Shown one piece after another: positions 1 through 9,268 of a stretch of 64,000 nucleotides of DNA. The position numbers and the translations under genes were made by a program. The DNA lies in the NCBI RefSeq assembly GCF_000013565.1, contig NC_007801.1:22073-86072 (forward strand). Direction: 5' to 3'. The notes under the pieces are model-generated. The model saw only the letters and a list, made by a program, of their open reading frames with translations, was not told the DNA's origin and did no database searches. Positions within the stretch are counted from its first letter, which is position 1, and each line of letters opens with the position of its first letter. This DNA comes from Jannaschia sp. CCS1 (GTDB lineage: Bacteria; Pseudomonadota; Alphaproteobacteria; Rhodobacterales; Rhodobacteraceae).

Positions 1-2455
1 TGCCCGCGCCATTTTCCACAGCTTCCAACCGCTCAATCTCGGCGCGCGCAGTGTCGAACTGTGTCCGACCATCCTCGGGTCCGGCCAGCTCGACGGCACG
101 GCGAAGTTGCTCCAGCGCCTCTTCATTCCGCTCCACGGCCGCATAGGCCATACCGAGATGGAATTGTACAAGCGGCTCTTCAGCCAGTGCGGCGGCCGCG
201 GGCTCCAAATGATCCAGCGCTTCCTGATATTCACCCCTGCGGTAAGCGATCCAGCCATAGGTGTCTTGGTACGGTGCGAATTCCACACCACGCAAACGGC
301 GCGCGACGGCATAAGCCCGCTCGAGGCTTTCGTCGTCATCACGGTAGGTGCTGATCATACTGGCCAGGTTGTTGGCGATCACGGGCTCGTTCGGGGCGCG
401 CTCGTACAATTGCTCATAGATCGCGATCGCACCCTCGAAATTGGCGCGTTGCTCGAACAAGGACGCCTGCGCCCATAGCAAATTCATCCCGTCGGGAAGA
501 ACGTCGAGAGCCGCCTGAAGCGTGTCATTGATCGCCTCGCGTTCGCCCATGCGGCTAAGCAGGCGGACCAAGCCGATCCAGGCCTGCTCAAACTCGGGCA
601 CCTGGGTCGTTATGATTTCGTAGTTGGCGCGGGCTTGGTCAAACTGCCCGGCACCGGCTTGAGTGGCCGCCAGTAAATAGCGGCGCTCGAGGTTCTCGGG
701 ATCGTCATTGAACACCTCCTCGGCCAACGCAACCGCTGCATCGGCATTCCCATTGGCCAGCTGCGCGCGGATCAATGTGAGGCGGGCCATAAAATCCCCG
801 TCTTGCGCCTCTTCATCCAGAGCTTCGAGGAATACGATGGCATCATCCATTCCATCCTCCGCGCTCAGACGCCTCACCTGAAGCACATTGGCAATATTCG
901 TCGCCTGCTCATTATCCTGGTTTCGCAGGGTGTTCTCGACCTGCACTGCGCGCTGCCAATCTTCCATGGAGATGTAGAGCTGCCCCAGTTCCGACAGCAA
1001 CTGCAGCTCTCCCGGGGAGGCCCTCAGGGCGTTGATCAGCACTTCTTCAGCGGGCAGGAACCTCTCATCGCCTATGAGGTTGCGGGCATAGCGAAGCGAT
1101 TCCTCAAGGCCGGCATCCGAAACATCCACAGCCAGCGAAAGGAATTCACGAGCCAGGCTGTGGTCTCCGTTGCGGGCATGTGCGTCTGCTGACAGCAACA
1201 ACGCCACGGAATCGTTCGGGTCTTGGTCAAGCGCGGTCCGCAAGAGAGCGATCGCCTCATCGCCATTGTCCTCTTCGATAAGCCATGCCGCCTTCATCTT
1301 GAGAGCATCTGCCTGGCTCGGATCAGCGACTAGGATCTCTTCCACCAAAGCACGGGCGCCGACGACATTGCCCGTTGTGGTCAGCATTCGGGCCAAGGTC
1401 ACACGGATCACATTGACTTCTTCTCCGGACTCCTGCCCTTCCAGCAAGGTTTCAAGATCGGCAATTGCCTCACTTTGCTCACCCTGATCGAACCGAATCC
1501 CGGCCCGCAACGTGCGGAAGCTCAGGTCGTCGTCAGTTTCGGCAATAATTCGGTCCAATTCGGCAAGGGCGGCGCCTGGGCCATCGACCTGCAAAGCGAG
1601 TTGCACCAGAGCACTGCGGGCACTGCGGCGCTGAAGATCGCTATCAGTGGTCGCAACGATGTTGGTTAGAAAACTTTGCGCGGCCTCCATGTCACCCTGC
1701 AGAGCATAAAACCGCAACAAAGTTCCCGGAAGGTCTTCATCCTCCGGGAAGAGGTCGACCATGTTTTCCAACAGAGCCTCTATTTCATCCGCCCGCTCAA
1801 GCTGCGCTAGGATCTGAAGCTTGCCATCGTACAATTGCCGGTCTGTTGGAGCGATCTCGAGCGCTGCGTCCACTTCCGTCAAGGCAGCTTCAAGCTCTCC
1901 ATCGCGCAAAGCGGCATCTATCACGATCCGGCGCAGGCTCACATTTTCGGGGGCCTCGTCAAGATATTGCCGTGCAGCATCCACGACCAAACGCCGCGCT
2001 GGCTCATCTTCAGCCTCAATCGAATCCGCGTAATCGAGGTTGATGCCAATCGGCATAACGCGCGGATCGTCGGAGGCCAATTCCCGCGCCCGGATACCAT
2101 GGCGTCTTGCCTCTTCCCAGTTCTGCAGATCGATCGCCATCTCGGCGAGGGCAATACGACCTTCAACGTCGCCCGGATATTGCTCTACAAGCCTCAGATA
2201 TTGACTGTACGACCCTTGCATATCATCGGTTTCGCGCAGCAGCTGCGCAAAACGCGCACGGGCATCGCGGTGCTGGCCGTTGTTCTGAAACACATTGCGG
2301 AATTCTACGCCCGCGCGTTCAAAATCTCCCTCTTCGATCAGGTTGAGAGCGTTCTGATAGTGCTCTTCCGCACGCTCCTCAGAGGATTGGCAAGCAGCCA
2401 AACCAAGGATCACAACCAAGACGAGGCAAAAACGAGTGACGAGGGAGCCTGACAT
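1..2455 (-). CDS. PEP-CTERM/exosortase-system TPR-repeat lipoprotein (3' end cut by window edge)
   Basis: This reading frame stays open on the minus strand from an ATG at 2455-2453 to the window edge, so about 818 residues are visible and the C-terminus is missing. The protein starts with a hydrophobic signal segment ending in the lipobox LAAC (Cys about 22), then consists of repeated helical TPR units rich in Ala, Glu and Leu. This matches the long PrsT-like TPR lipoproteins that accompany exosortase-linked polysaccharide loci, where they are thought to act in periplasmic assembly or export of the polymer. It is transcribed away from the sugar transferase at 2585-3325 on the same strand, with 129 bp between them. 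The family call rests on architecture and context, not on a profile search. Confidence 0.75.
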   Translation of the reverse strand, partial: MSGSLVTRFCLVLVVILGLAACQSSEERAEEHYQNALNLIEEGDFERAGVEFRNVFQNNGQHRDARARFAQLLRETDDMQGSYSQYLRLVEQYPGDVEGRIALAEMAIDLQNWEEARRHGIRARELASDDPRVMPIGINLDYADSIEAEDEPARRLVVDAARQYLDEAPENVSLRRIVIDAALRDGELEAALTEVDAALEIAPTDRQLYDGKLQILAQLERADEIEALLENMVDLFPEDEDLPGTLLRFYALQGDMEAAQSFLTNIVATTDSDLQRRSARSALVQLALQVDGPGAALAELDRIIAETDDDLSFRTLRAGIRFDQGEQSEAIADLETLLEGQESGEEVNVIRVTLARMLTTTGNVVGARALVEEILVADPSQADALKMKAAWLIEEDNGDEAIALLRTALDQDPNDSVALLLSADAHARNGDHSLAREFLSLAVDVSDAGLEESLRYARNLIGDERFLPAEEVLINALRASPGELQLLSELGQLYISMEDWQRAVQVENTLRNQDNEQATNIANVLQVRRLSAEDGMDDAIVFLEALDEEAQDGDFMARLTLIRAQLANGNADAAVALAEEVFNDDPENLERRYLLAATQAGAGQFDQARANYEIITTQVPEFEQAWIGLVRLLSRMGEREAINDTLQAALDVLPDGMNLLWAQASLFEQRANFEGAIAIYEQLYERAPNEPVIANNLASMISTYRDDDESLERAYAVARRLRGVEFAPYQDTYGWIAYRRGEYQEALDHLEPAAAALAEEPLVQFHLGMAYAAVERNEEALEQLRRAVELAGPEDGRTQFDTARAEIERLEAVENGAG

Positions 2456-2584
2456 AATTCTCTTTCACACAAAAATCTGGAGGTACCTGATATCTTACCA
2501 CTATGACCAGTGAATACGCAAAAATAATGACCCCCAGCAGCAATCGGGAGACCTGATTATGGTGTCACAATGCCGTAGAGAGGA

Positions 2585-3325
2585 TCAGTATCCCGTCCCG
2601 CGCGCAATGACGCCAACGGTACGCCAGATTACGGACAAGTCCGTGCGCAGCGACATCGAGTTGAAATACGCATTGTCATAGCGGGCACGATACGCAAAGC
2701 GGCACTGATTGCGGTTCGAGATCTGCCAGAACCCGGTCATGCCAGGACGCATGTCATAATAGGAGCGTCCGGGGTAAAGACCGCGCTGGGAGACCATCAT
2801 CGGGCGGGGGCCGACGATGCTCATGTCGCCCCACAGGACATTGATCAACTGCGGCAGCTCATCGAGCGAGCTTTTGCGGATGAACCGCCCGAAGCGGGTA
2901 ATGCGGGGATCATTCTTGAGCTTCTGCGTGGCGTCCCACTCAGCGCGAGCCTCGGGGTTGGCCGCAAGATAGGCCTCGAACACCTTGTCGGCGTCATGGA
3001 CCATCGAGCGCAGCTTAATGATGCGGAACACGCGGCCATTCTGGCCGATGCGATCCTGTGTGTAGAACGGGTTGTGTCTGTCGCGGGCGACAAACAATGC
3101 CATCACAAGAATAAGCGGGAGCCAGATAGGCGCCGTGACAAGCACGAGTGTAAAGTCCATCACACGCTTGACCCACTCGCGATACGGGCCTCCGGATGTC
3201 AGACGCCGCTCGGCAAGATCGTATCTTGGAAAAGACAGGACGTTCGAAGTGGATGAGGTCAGGGCTACAGCATCAACAGGGTCACATTTGCTCTGATCTG
3301 AAAAGGGATGGTCCAAAAGTGCCAT
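2585..3325 (-). CDS. Polyprenyl-phosphate sugar-1-phosphate transferase (initiating enzyme, WbaP/WcaJ C-terminal type)
   Basis: This 246-residue protein would transfer a sugar-1-phosphate from a nucleotide sugar to undecaprenyl phosphate at the inner membrane, the first step of exopolysaccharide repeat-unit synthesis. A single membrane segment lies at roughly residues 55-80. It is followed by the conserved catalytic block of the bacterial sugar transferase family, including KLRSM, a DPRITRFGRFIRK stretch, SLDELPQL and the GPRP motif. It lacks the extra N-terminal membrane helices of full-length WbaP, so it is the short monotopic form. It diverges from the ATPase/Wzz/kinase operon across a long intergenic region and shares its strand with the TPR lipoprotein gene. 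Confidence 0.9.
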   Translation of the reverse strand: MALLDHPFSDQSKCDPVDAVALTSSTSNVLSFPRYDLAERRLTSGGPYREWVKRVMDFTLVLVTAPIWLPLILVMALFVARDRHNPFYTQDRIGQNGRVFRIIKLRSMVHDADKVFEAYLAANPEARAEWDATQKLKNDPRITRFGRFIRKSSLDELPQLINVLWGDMSIVGPRPMMVSQRGLYPGRSYYDMRPGMTGFWQISNRNQCRFAYRARYDNAYFNSMSLRTDLSVIWRTVGVIARGTGY

Positions 3326-3936
3326 TCAAAAACTTCCCCGCGCGGTACGCGTCAATAAGACAACAGTTAAAATGGTTTCTTCCGGCACCCGTCGGGATGA
3401 CTACCAGAGAGTTACAAACACCAGAAACTTTGCATCAAAATGGATTTAATGTTTCCTCAACCTGTTCCTAACCAAAATAACACGCGATGTCTTGCAAAAA
3501 ATCTGCGGGGAGAATGGTCTCTACAGCCCCTTTATTGATTTTTTGTTAAATTTTTCAGAAGTTTACGGCTTTTTTCCAAGTGGTAAAGGTTTCAACGCCT
3601 TGCCGGTATGCCGTAACGTTAAGCGCCTCAGGACGCCCCTGCCTCAACAGTGCCCAAGTTGTTGCTCAGACTGTCACTTCTTCATCAACAATCCCACCGC
3701 ACGTCGATTCGCAGAGGCCCCTCGCCATGATCCATACCGATAGCTCAAGCCTGAAAGCCCTTGTTAGCCCCGTTGAGCCAAGCTCAAGATGTATCTTTGT
3801 GCGCCATTCCTATAGTCTGAGGCGACAACGGTCCGTTTTGCACCGTGCATCAGTGCGCGATCGCACCTATATGACCGCAAGGTCGCTCCCAAACGGTCCC
3901 CCGCCCGTTCCAGCGACGATCACAAAGGCCAAGAGC
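3326..3936. promoter_or_regulatory. Long divergent intergenic region, probable regulatory region
   Basis: About 600 bp separate the sugar transferase from the likely ATPase start and are more AT-rich than the flanking genes, especially 3480-3590. The downstream frame stays open upstream to 3580, but those residues do not resemble the ATPase family. I find no convincing sigma70 promoter pair or clear operator. Its position between two divergent exopolysaccharide transcription units makes it the obvious place for their control. Confidence 0.4.
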
Positions 3937-4791
3937 ATGCCAACCGCTGAGTTTTTTTCCGAGTATTTCGGTCTGAAGGAGCGCCCCTTCACGCTCCTCC
4001 CGGATCCTGATTTTCTCTATTGGTCCAAACAGCACCGGCGCGCCTACACCGTGCTGGAATATGGTGTAGCGGCCAAGGCTCCGATCACGGTCATCACCGG
4101 CGAAGTTGGCGCGGGCAAGACGACCCTGGTGCAGAAGCTTTTACAGGACTTCGATGATGACGTCATTGTCGGGCTGATCTCGAACGCCCAGGGTGGGCGG
4201 GGCGATCTGCTGCAATGGGCGCTCAACGCGCTGGAGGCACCGGGTGATTTCGGCTCTGACTACGTGTCCAAGCATCAGGCCATGCAAAGCTTCCTGATCG
4301 AAAGCTATGCCGCCGGAAAGCGGGTCGTTCTGATCATAGACGAGGCGCAGAACATTTCGCGCGAGGGTTTGGAAGAGCTGCGCATGATGACCAACATCAA
4401 TGCCGGCAAGGACGAACTGCTCCAGCTGATCCTGGTGGGCCAGCCCGAACTGCGCGAGATGATTGCCGGCTATGACATGCGCCAATTCGCACAGCGCGTG
4501 ATGGCAAATTTTCACCTGTCCAACATGGATCTGGAAACCACCACGGCCTACATCCGCCACCGGCTGGTCCATGCTGGTGGGACCGGCGAAGAATTCAACA
4601 ATGGGGCCATCGCGCTGATCCATCGCTACAGTGATGGCGTTCCGCGCCTGGTCAACAAATACGCCGATTTTGCAATGGTTTACGCGGCCAGCACCAACCA
4701 ACCCTGTGTGGATGAGATGACGGTCTGCGAGGTCAATGCCGACGCGCTCTTCATGGCCCCTGATATGGTTCGCAAGGACGCTGCTGAATGA
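3937..4791 (+). CDS. ExeA/GspA-like AAA ATPase of exosortase-type EPS loci
   Basis: This 284-residue cytoplasmic ATPase resembles the XrtA-associated ATPases encoded beside Wzz and the tyrosine kinase in exosortase polysaccharide loci. The N-terminus carries the family opening YFGLKERPFTLLPDPDFLY. Walker A is GEVGAGKTT (residues 55-63) and Walker B is VVLIIDEAQN (about 130-139). The frame is open further upstream (to 3580, with another ATG at 3871), but the conserved family sequence starts right after the ATG at 3937, so I chose that start. The gene ends in an ATGA overlap with the chain-length gene, indicating translational coupling. Its exact role in polymer export is not established. Confidence 0.8.
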   Translation: MPTAEFFSEYFGLKERPFTLLPDPDFLYWSKQHRRAYTVLEYGVAAKAPITVITGEVGAGKTTLVQKLLQDFDDDVIVGLISNAQGGRGDLLQWALNALEAPGDFGSDYVSKHQAMQSFLIESYAAGKRVVLIIDEAQNISREGLEELRMMTNINAGKDELLQLILVGQPELREMIAGYDMRQFAQRVMANFHLSNMDLETTTAYIRHRLVHAGGTGEEFNNGAIALIHRYSDGVPRLVNKYADFAMVYAASTNQPCVDEMTVCEVNADALFMAPDMVRKDAAE

Positions 4792-6341
4792 ACTTCGACC
4801 TGCGTTTCTATCTGCGCCTGTTCATCCGACGACTGCCGGCCATGATGACGATCATTATCGTCTGCTCAGCCATCGGCGTCGTGCTGGCGATGCGCCTGCC
4901 GCCGACTTATTCGACGTCTGCACGACTTTTGATGGAAAGTCCGCAAATTCCTGACGCACTGGCCGCTGCGATCGTCAATGTATCCCCTGATGAAGAGATC
5001 GAAATCATCCGTCAGAGGCTGCTGACCCGGGTCAATCTGCTCAACATTGCCAATGAAATGAATGTGTTTGAGAACTACGCCGCCACGCCAGCGGACGAGA
5101 TGGTGCAACACATGCGTGCGCATACCAGAATCCGCAGCACCGGAGGCCAGAATCAACCCACTCTGATTACGGTTAGCTTCGAGGCACGCGCGCCCCAGAT
5201 CGCAGCCAATGTAGTTAATGAATATGTCACCCGCATCGTCAGCGCGAATGTAGAATTGCGCACTGGATTGGCTGAAGACACATTGTCATTCTTTGAGCAG
5301 GAAGTCAGCCGCCTCTCCACAGAATTGGATCTGCGGAGTGGGTACATCGCAGAGTTCCAGATAGAAAATGCCGACGCCCTACCGGACGATCAAGCGTTCC
5401 GGCTAAACCGTCAGGCGCTCTTGCAAGAGCGTATCGGGAGTGCCGAACGCGAACGTGCAACCCTTCAGGATCAGCGCGCCCGTGTGATTGCGATTTTTGA
5501 GCAAACCGGTCAAATCAACTCAGGCAACCCCGAAACGCTCAGCCCAGAAGAACAGCAACTGCATGCGGCTGAAGCGGAGTTGGCCAACGCGCTTACAATT
5601 TTTTCCGAAACCAACCCTCAAGTGCAATTGCTTCAGCGCCAGGTTGAGCGATTGCGCGAACAGATAGCAGCCGGAATAGAAACAGGTCAGGAAGAGGGAG
5701 AAAACGACGACGCGCGCTCCAGCACACGCACCGTTCTGGATCTACAACTGACCCAAATTGACACTCAAATCACCGCACTCGACACTCTGATCGCCGAGAC
5801 ACAGCAAGAACTACAGCGGTTGGAGGATGCCATTTCACGCACTCCGAGCAATGCGATCACACTCAGTAGCCTAGAGCGCAACTACGAAAATATCCGCGAT
5901 CAGTATGATCAGGCCGTTGCGCGGTTGGCCGATGCCAGCACAGGTGAGCGGATTGAACTGACCTCCCGGGGGCAGCGGATATCCTTGATTGAATCTGCCA
6001 ACGTACCCAGAAGCCCATCTAGTCCAGATCGCCCAATGGTCGCCGCCACTGGTGTCGCGTTAGGGATCGGTTTGGCTGGCGCTCTGTTCTTGTTGCTTGA
6101 ACTCCTGAACCGCACCGTGCGACGCCCGGTGGAGATAACAAATGCGCTTGGCATCCAACCTCTGGCCGTAATCCCTTACCTAGACACACAAAGCCTCAGA
6201 CTAAGACGTCGATTGATACGCTTGATATCGCTGATAATTGTGATTTTGGGCGTACCGGCCGCCCTCTGGGCGATCGATATGTATTATATGCCTCTTGACC
6301 AATTGGCTGAGCGGGTCCTGAGTCGTCTAGGCGTGGGTTGA
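4788..6341 (+). CDS. Wzz/PCP-family polysaccharide chain-length determinant
   Basis: This 517-residue inner-membrane protein has the polysaccharide co-polymerase layout. A first transmembrane helix lies near residues 17-36, a long periplasmic region rich in coiled coil at about 180-390, and a second membrane helix near 425-445 after a PxxPxxPDRP-like proline motif. A third hydrophobic segment (about 477-497) follows. Proteins of this kind set the chain length of Wzy-made polymers and partner a tyrosine kinase, which is encoded immediately downstream. The kinase is a separate gene here, as in the exosortase-type (XrtA) EPS loci. The start overlaps the ATPase stop by 4 bp. Confidence 0.88.
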   Translation: MNFDLRFYLRLFIRRLPAMMTIIIVCSAIGVVLAMRLPPTYSTSARLLMESPQIPDALAAAIVNVSPDEEIEIIRQRLLTRVNLLNIANEMNVFENYAATPADEMVQHMRAHTRIRSTGGQNQPTLITVSFEARAPQIAANVVNEYVTRIVSANVELRTGLAEDTLSFFEQEVSRLSTELDLRSGYIAEFQIENADALPDDQAFRLNRQALLQERIGSAERERATLQDQRARVIAIFEQTGQINSGNPETLSPEEQQLHAAEAELANALTIFSETNPQVQLLQRQVERLREQIAAGIETGQEEGENDDARSSTRTVLDLQLTQIDTQITALDTLIAETQQELQRLEDAISRTPSNAITLSSLERNYENIRDQYDQAVARLADASTGERIELTSRGQRISLIESANVPRSPSSPDRPMVAATGVALGIGLAGALFLLLELLNRTVRRPVEITNALGIQPLAVIPYLDTQSLRLRRRLIRLISLIIVILGVPAALWAIDMYYMPLDQLAERVLSRLGVG

Positions 6342-6367
6342 GGCTACTTGTAGTTTAAAGAACCGGT

Positions 6368-7225
6368 ATGGAAAAACTTCAAAAAGCACTTGAAAAAGCA
6401 CGTGAACGCCGCGCCGATGCGATAGGTGAGCAGCACTCAAAGACGGCGGCTTCTGGCACATCGCGCGCCGCAAACACTGCGGCGTCAATGGCGGACTCCG
6501 TTCTGGATCCAATTGATCAACTTTGGGCAAACCTTACCGAATTCAAGCCTAACGCAGACCAGCTGTCTACAAACCGGATCATCGCCAACTCCGCGCAACC
6601 CTCCGTAACGCCTTTTGATATTCTGCGGACCAAGACTCAGTTGATGATGCAGAAAAACGGCTGGAAGAGGCTGGCCGTTACTTCACCGACCGCCTCATGC
6701 GGAAAGACGACGATGGCCCTAAATCTGGCTCTGGGATTCACGCGGCAGCCCGATATCAGGGTTATGTTGATCGAATTGGACCTCCGTCGGCCTAGTATCG
6801 CGAAGGTACTTGGGCTCCAGTTAAACAATGATATTACTGAAGTTTTAAGAGGTGACGTATCATTCCACGAACATGCTTTCCGCTTTGGTAAGAATGTGAC
6901 CATTTCAGCAGCCCGAAACGTATCGAAAGATCCCACATCAATCCTTCTTGGCCCTACCACTCATCAAATATTGGAGGATATCGAAGCCACTTATGACCCA
7001 GATATTCTCATGTTTGACCTTCCTCCGCTTCTCGTAAGCGACGATACCCGCGCTTTCCTGAAAGAAGTTGATTGTGGCATGATGATAGCTCGGGCCGAAG
7101 TCAGCAGTAATTCACAAATTGATGCTTGCGAAAAAGAAATTACAGATCAGACGAATATGCTAGGTGTTGTGCTGAACTGCTGTCAGCATTTTGACGATAC
7201 CAGTTATGGCTATGGATATGACTAA
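6368..7225 (+). CDS. BY-type tyrosine autokinase (CpsD/Wzc cytoplasmic-domain type)
   Basis: This 285-residue cytoplasmic kinase has the three bacterial tyrosine-kinase nucleotide motifs: Walker A SPTASCGKTT (106-115), Walker A' VMLIELDLRRPS (132-143) and Walker B ILMFDLPP (213-220). The C-terminus ends in a tyrosine cluster, SYGYGYD (Tyr 280, 282, 284), the usual autophosphorylation site, though short. The N-terminus begins with a charged helix typical of exosortase-locus kinases. It lies 26 bp downstream of the chain-length gene and probably cycles with it to control polymerisation and export. Confidence 0.88.
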   Translation: MEKLQKALEKARERRADAIGEQHSKTAASGTSRAANTAASMADSVLDPIDQLWANLTEFKPNADQLSTNRIIANSAQPSVTPFDILRTKTQLMMQKNGWKRLAVTSPTASCGKTTMALNLALGFTRQPDIRVMLIELDLRRPSIAKVLGLQLNNDITEVLRGDVSFHEHAFRFGKNVTISAARNVSKDPTSILLGPTTHQILEDIEATYDPDILMFDLPPLLVSDDTRAFLKEVDCGMMIARAEVSSNSQIDACEKEITDQTNMLGVVLNCCQHFDDTSYGYGYD

Positions 7226-7402
7226 TACATCCTCAGTATGAGATCCTGCAATTGAAAGCTAAAAAATCAGTGATTTACATCTGGGTTGAAACCAGTCCAC
7301 TTGATATCGTGATCCAGCGCGCCAGTGGCTTGAAGGCACAGCGATCTGTTGTGCACGGCACAGGTCCCTACCCTTGGGTAACCGATGGTACCCGGAGGGC
7401 AA

Positions 7403-8437
7403 ATGGTTAGTCTCTCAGAGTCTACAGAATGCCGAGTTGTCTTTGGAGACTTCGGAGCCCGCGGTTGGGATCCAATCAGTCATATGGCCAGTCTGGCTTC
7501 AGAGCTTTTCGAGACCCCCCTGGTCTGCCCTCAGCAACAAAAACTCTCGGTTTGGCGGCATGCCAGGATGATGGCCTTGCCCGTACCCCGTGCTGCGTCC
7601 GATTGGACGCTCTATATTGCTAGAAGTCCCAGTTACCTTAAACGCTACCTCGCGTTACCGGAGTTCACCAGACCAGGACGCCGCGCGATATGGATCATTG
7701 ACAGCTTCCGCACCGAAATCATGCCTCATTCGGCCCTTTTTCGGCATTTTGACTTGGTTGCCTACACCCAAAAAGGTGAAGCGCCCGCCTACAACGCCGT
7801 CGCGCCGGGACGGACGGTTTTCCTAGGCTGGGGAACTGACGCTTTGAGGCTGGGGACCAGTGAGGGCGCGCGCGACATTGATGTCCTACGCGTCGGGCGA
7901 CAACCCGAGACATGGACAGATGACAGCCGCAGTGCCATTACCTGCGCAGCGTCAGGCCTGCACTTTCATGGACGTCCGCCAGCGGACGAGTCCGCCACCC
8001 CCACAGCCGCACAACGCCATCTGATGCGCTGGTATGGTCGGGCAAAGTTTCTCATTGCCTTCTCCAATCTTGCCGCACCCGCCAGTTATACCCACCCGAC
8101 CAAAGACTACATCACGGGACGGTGGACCGATGCCTTGGCCGCGGGCGCGGTTGTCGCCGGCATCTCCCCTTTCCAAGATGCCTCCCGCGAAGATCTGCTT
8201 TGGCCCGGGGCCACACTTGAGTTCCACGGCATAGATCTGACGTCCAATACAGAAGTCCTCCGTAAAGCCGTCGAGGTTTGGTCGCCAGACATCGCTCGTC
8301 ACAATCACAAAATGGCCTTAGAGAAACTCGACTGGAGATGGCGGTTTCAGACTTTGGCCCGGCGCATGAACATCACTGCCCCAATGCTAAAGGCCGAGAT
8401 CACGCAATTGGAGAATATGCTGTCGACGGCGGGATAA
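7403..8437 (+). CDS. Glycosyltransferase-like protein of uncertain family
   Basis: I do not recognise this 344-residue protein with certainty. It has an alternating alpha/beta pattern without membrane segments. Its C-terminal half, including ITGRWTDALAAGAVVAGI followed by an acidic segment, resembles the nucleotide-sugar-binding half of CgeB-like or family-1 glycosyltransferases. A start at 7403 is preferred because a strong GGAGG lies four bases upstream; the frame opens slightly earlier at 7385. It follows the tyrosine kinase on the same strand after 177 bp and converges on gmhA with only 14 bp between the stops. A role in polysaccharide assembly is inferred from context. Confidence 0.55.
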   Translation: MVSLSESTECRVVFGDFGARGWDPISHMASLASELFETPLVCPQQQKLSVWRHARMMALPVPRAASDWTLYIARSPSYLKRYLALPEFTRPGRRAIWIIDSFRTEIMPHSALFRHFDLVAYTQKGEAPAYNAVAPGRTVFLGWGTDALRLGTSEGARDIDVLRVGRQPETWTDDSRSAITCAASGLHFHGRPPADESATPTAAQRHLMRWYGRAKFLIAFSNLAAPASYTHPTKDYITGRWTDALAAGAVVAGISPFQDASREDLLWPGATLEFHGIDLTSNTEVLRKAVEVWSPDIARHNHKMALEKLDWRWRFQTLARRMNITAPMLKAEITQLENMLSTAG

Positions 8438-8451
8438 GCAGCGCCACGTGG

Positions 8452-9033
8452 TCAGCTTGGCTTGCGGGCTTTCATATACTGAGTGAGGCAATGAATAAGG
8501 CTTTGATGGGCATCCTCGACGATCCCGTAATTCTCGACCTCGACATGCACAACATGGTGGGCCATGTCTTTCAACCGGCCGCCCTTGAACCCCACAAAAG
8601 CGATCGTTGGCACACCGAATTCATTGGCATATTGGCAAGCATTCACGACATTGGGTGAATTTCCCGAAGAACTCACCACCAACAAAGCGTCTTTTTCTGT
8701 CAGATAATATTTCAACTGTTCCGAGAAGACAGCGTCATAAGAAATGTCGTTCCCGATAGCCGTCAGCATCGGCACATTGGACGCGAGAGAGATTGTTCTG
8801 AAAGGCGGGTGACCTTCGACATGGGTGCCTTTTGAACTGTCACAAACCGTGTGATCAGCAATCGCCGCCGACCCTCCATTGCCAGCCACCCAAACCGTAC
8901 CCTTCGCCTCAATGACACGGTCAAACACGGCCAGAACATCAACCATCGGGCCTTTGTCAAAAGCAATCAGCGCCTCGGCAAAGCGTTGATAATAGGACGC
9001 AATAAAGTCTTCTAGAGGTGCAACCGACATCAT
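8452..9033 (-). CDS. gmhA: Phosphoheptose isomerase-like SIS-domain protein (GmhA type)
   Basis: This 193-residue SIS-domain protein fits GmhA, which converts sedoheptulose 7-phosphate to D-glycero-D-manno-heptose 7-phosphate. The sugar-phosphate-binding motifs are present: AGNGGSAAIADH (50-61) and SSSGNSPN (121-128), with a C-terminal EDAHQSLIH like the GmhA active-site helix. The residue aligning with the catalytic glutamate after the first motif appears to be Asp 65 rather than Glu, which is unusual. The gene is alone on the minus strand, but kinase, phosphatase and guanylyltransferase genes of the same pathway lie at 12-15.5 kb. A GGAG lies just upstream of the start. Another sugar-phosphate isomerase activity cannot be excluded. 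Confidence 0.75.
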   Translation of the reverse strand: MMSVAPLEDFIASYYQRFAEALIAFDKGPMVDVLAVFDRVIEAKGTVWVAGNGGSAAIADHTVCDSSKGTHVEGHPPFRTISLASNVPMLTAIGNDISYDAVFSEQLKYYLTEKDALLVVSSSGNSPNVVNACQYANEFGVPTIAFVGFKGGRLKDMAHHVVHVEVENYGIVEDAHQSLIHCLTQYMKARKPS

Positions 9034-9268
9034 GGTTCTCCGGTAGCCTACGGCACAGATGATGTGCGAGATGTGGGCGACGGACGGAATATTGTCAACG
9101 CAGGCGAAAAATTGATGTACTGCAAATATTTGGTTTTAATCACCTCCTCCGCAACAATGTGGCATGTGACCCCAGAATGAACTAAGGCCAGATTCAGGAC
9201 AAGTGACCAGATGTTCAGGGCCGGCTTTCATGGGACCAAACGATAACAAGCTCCAATATGGGGCGCAG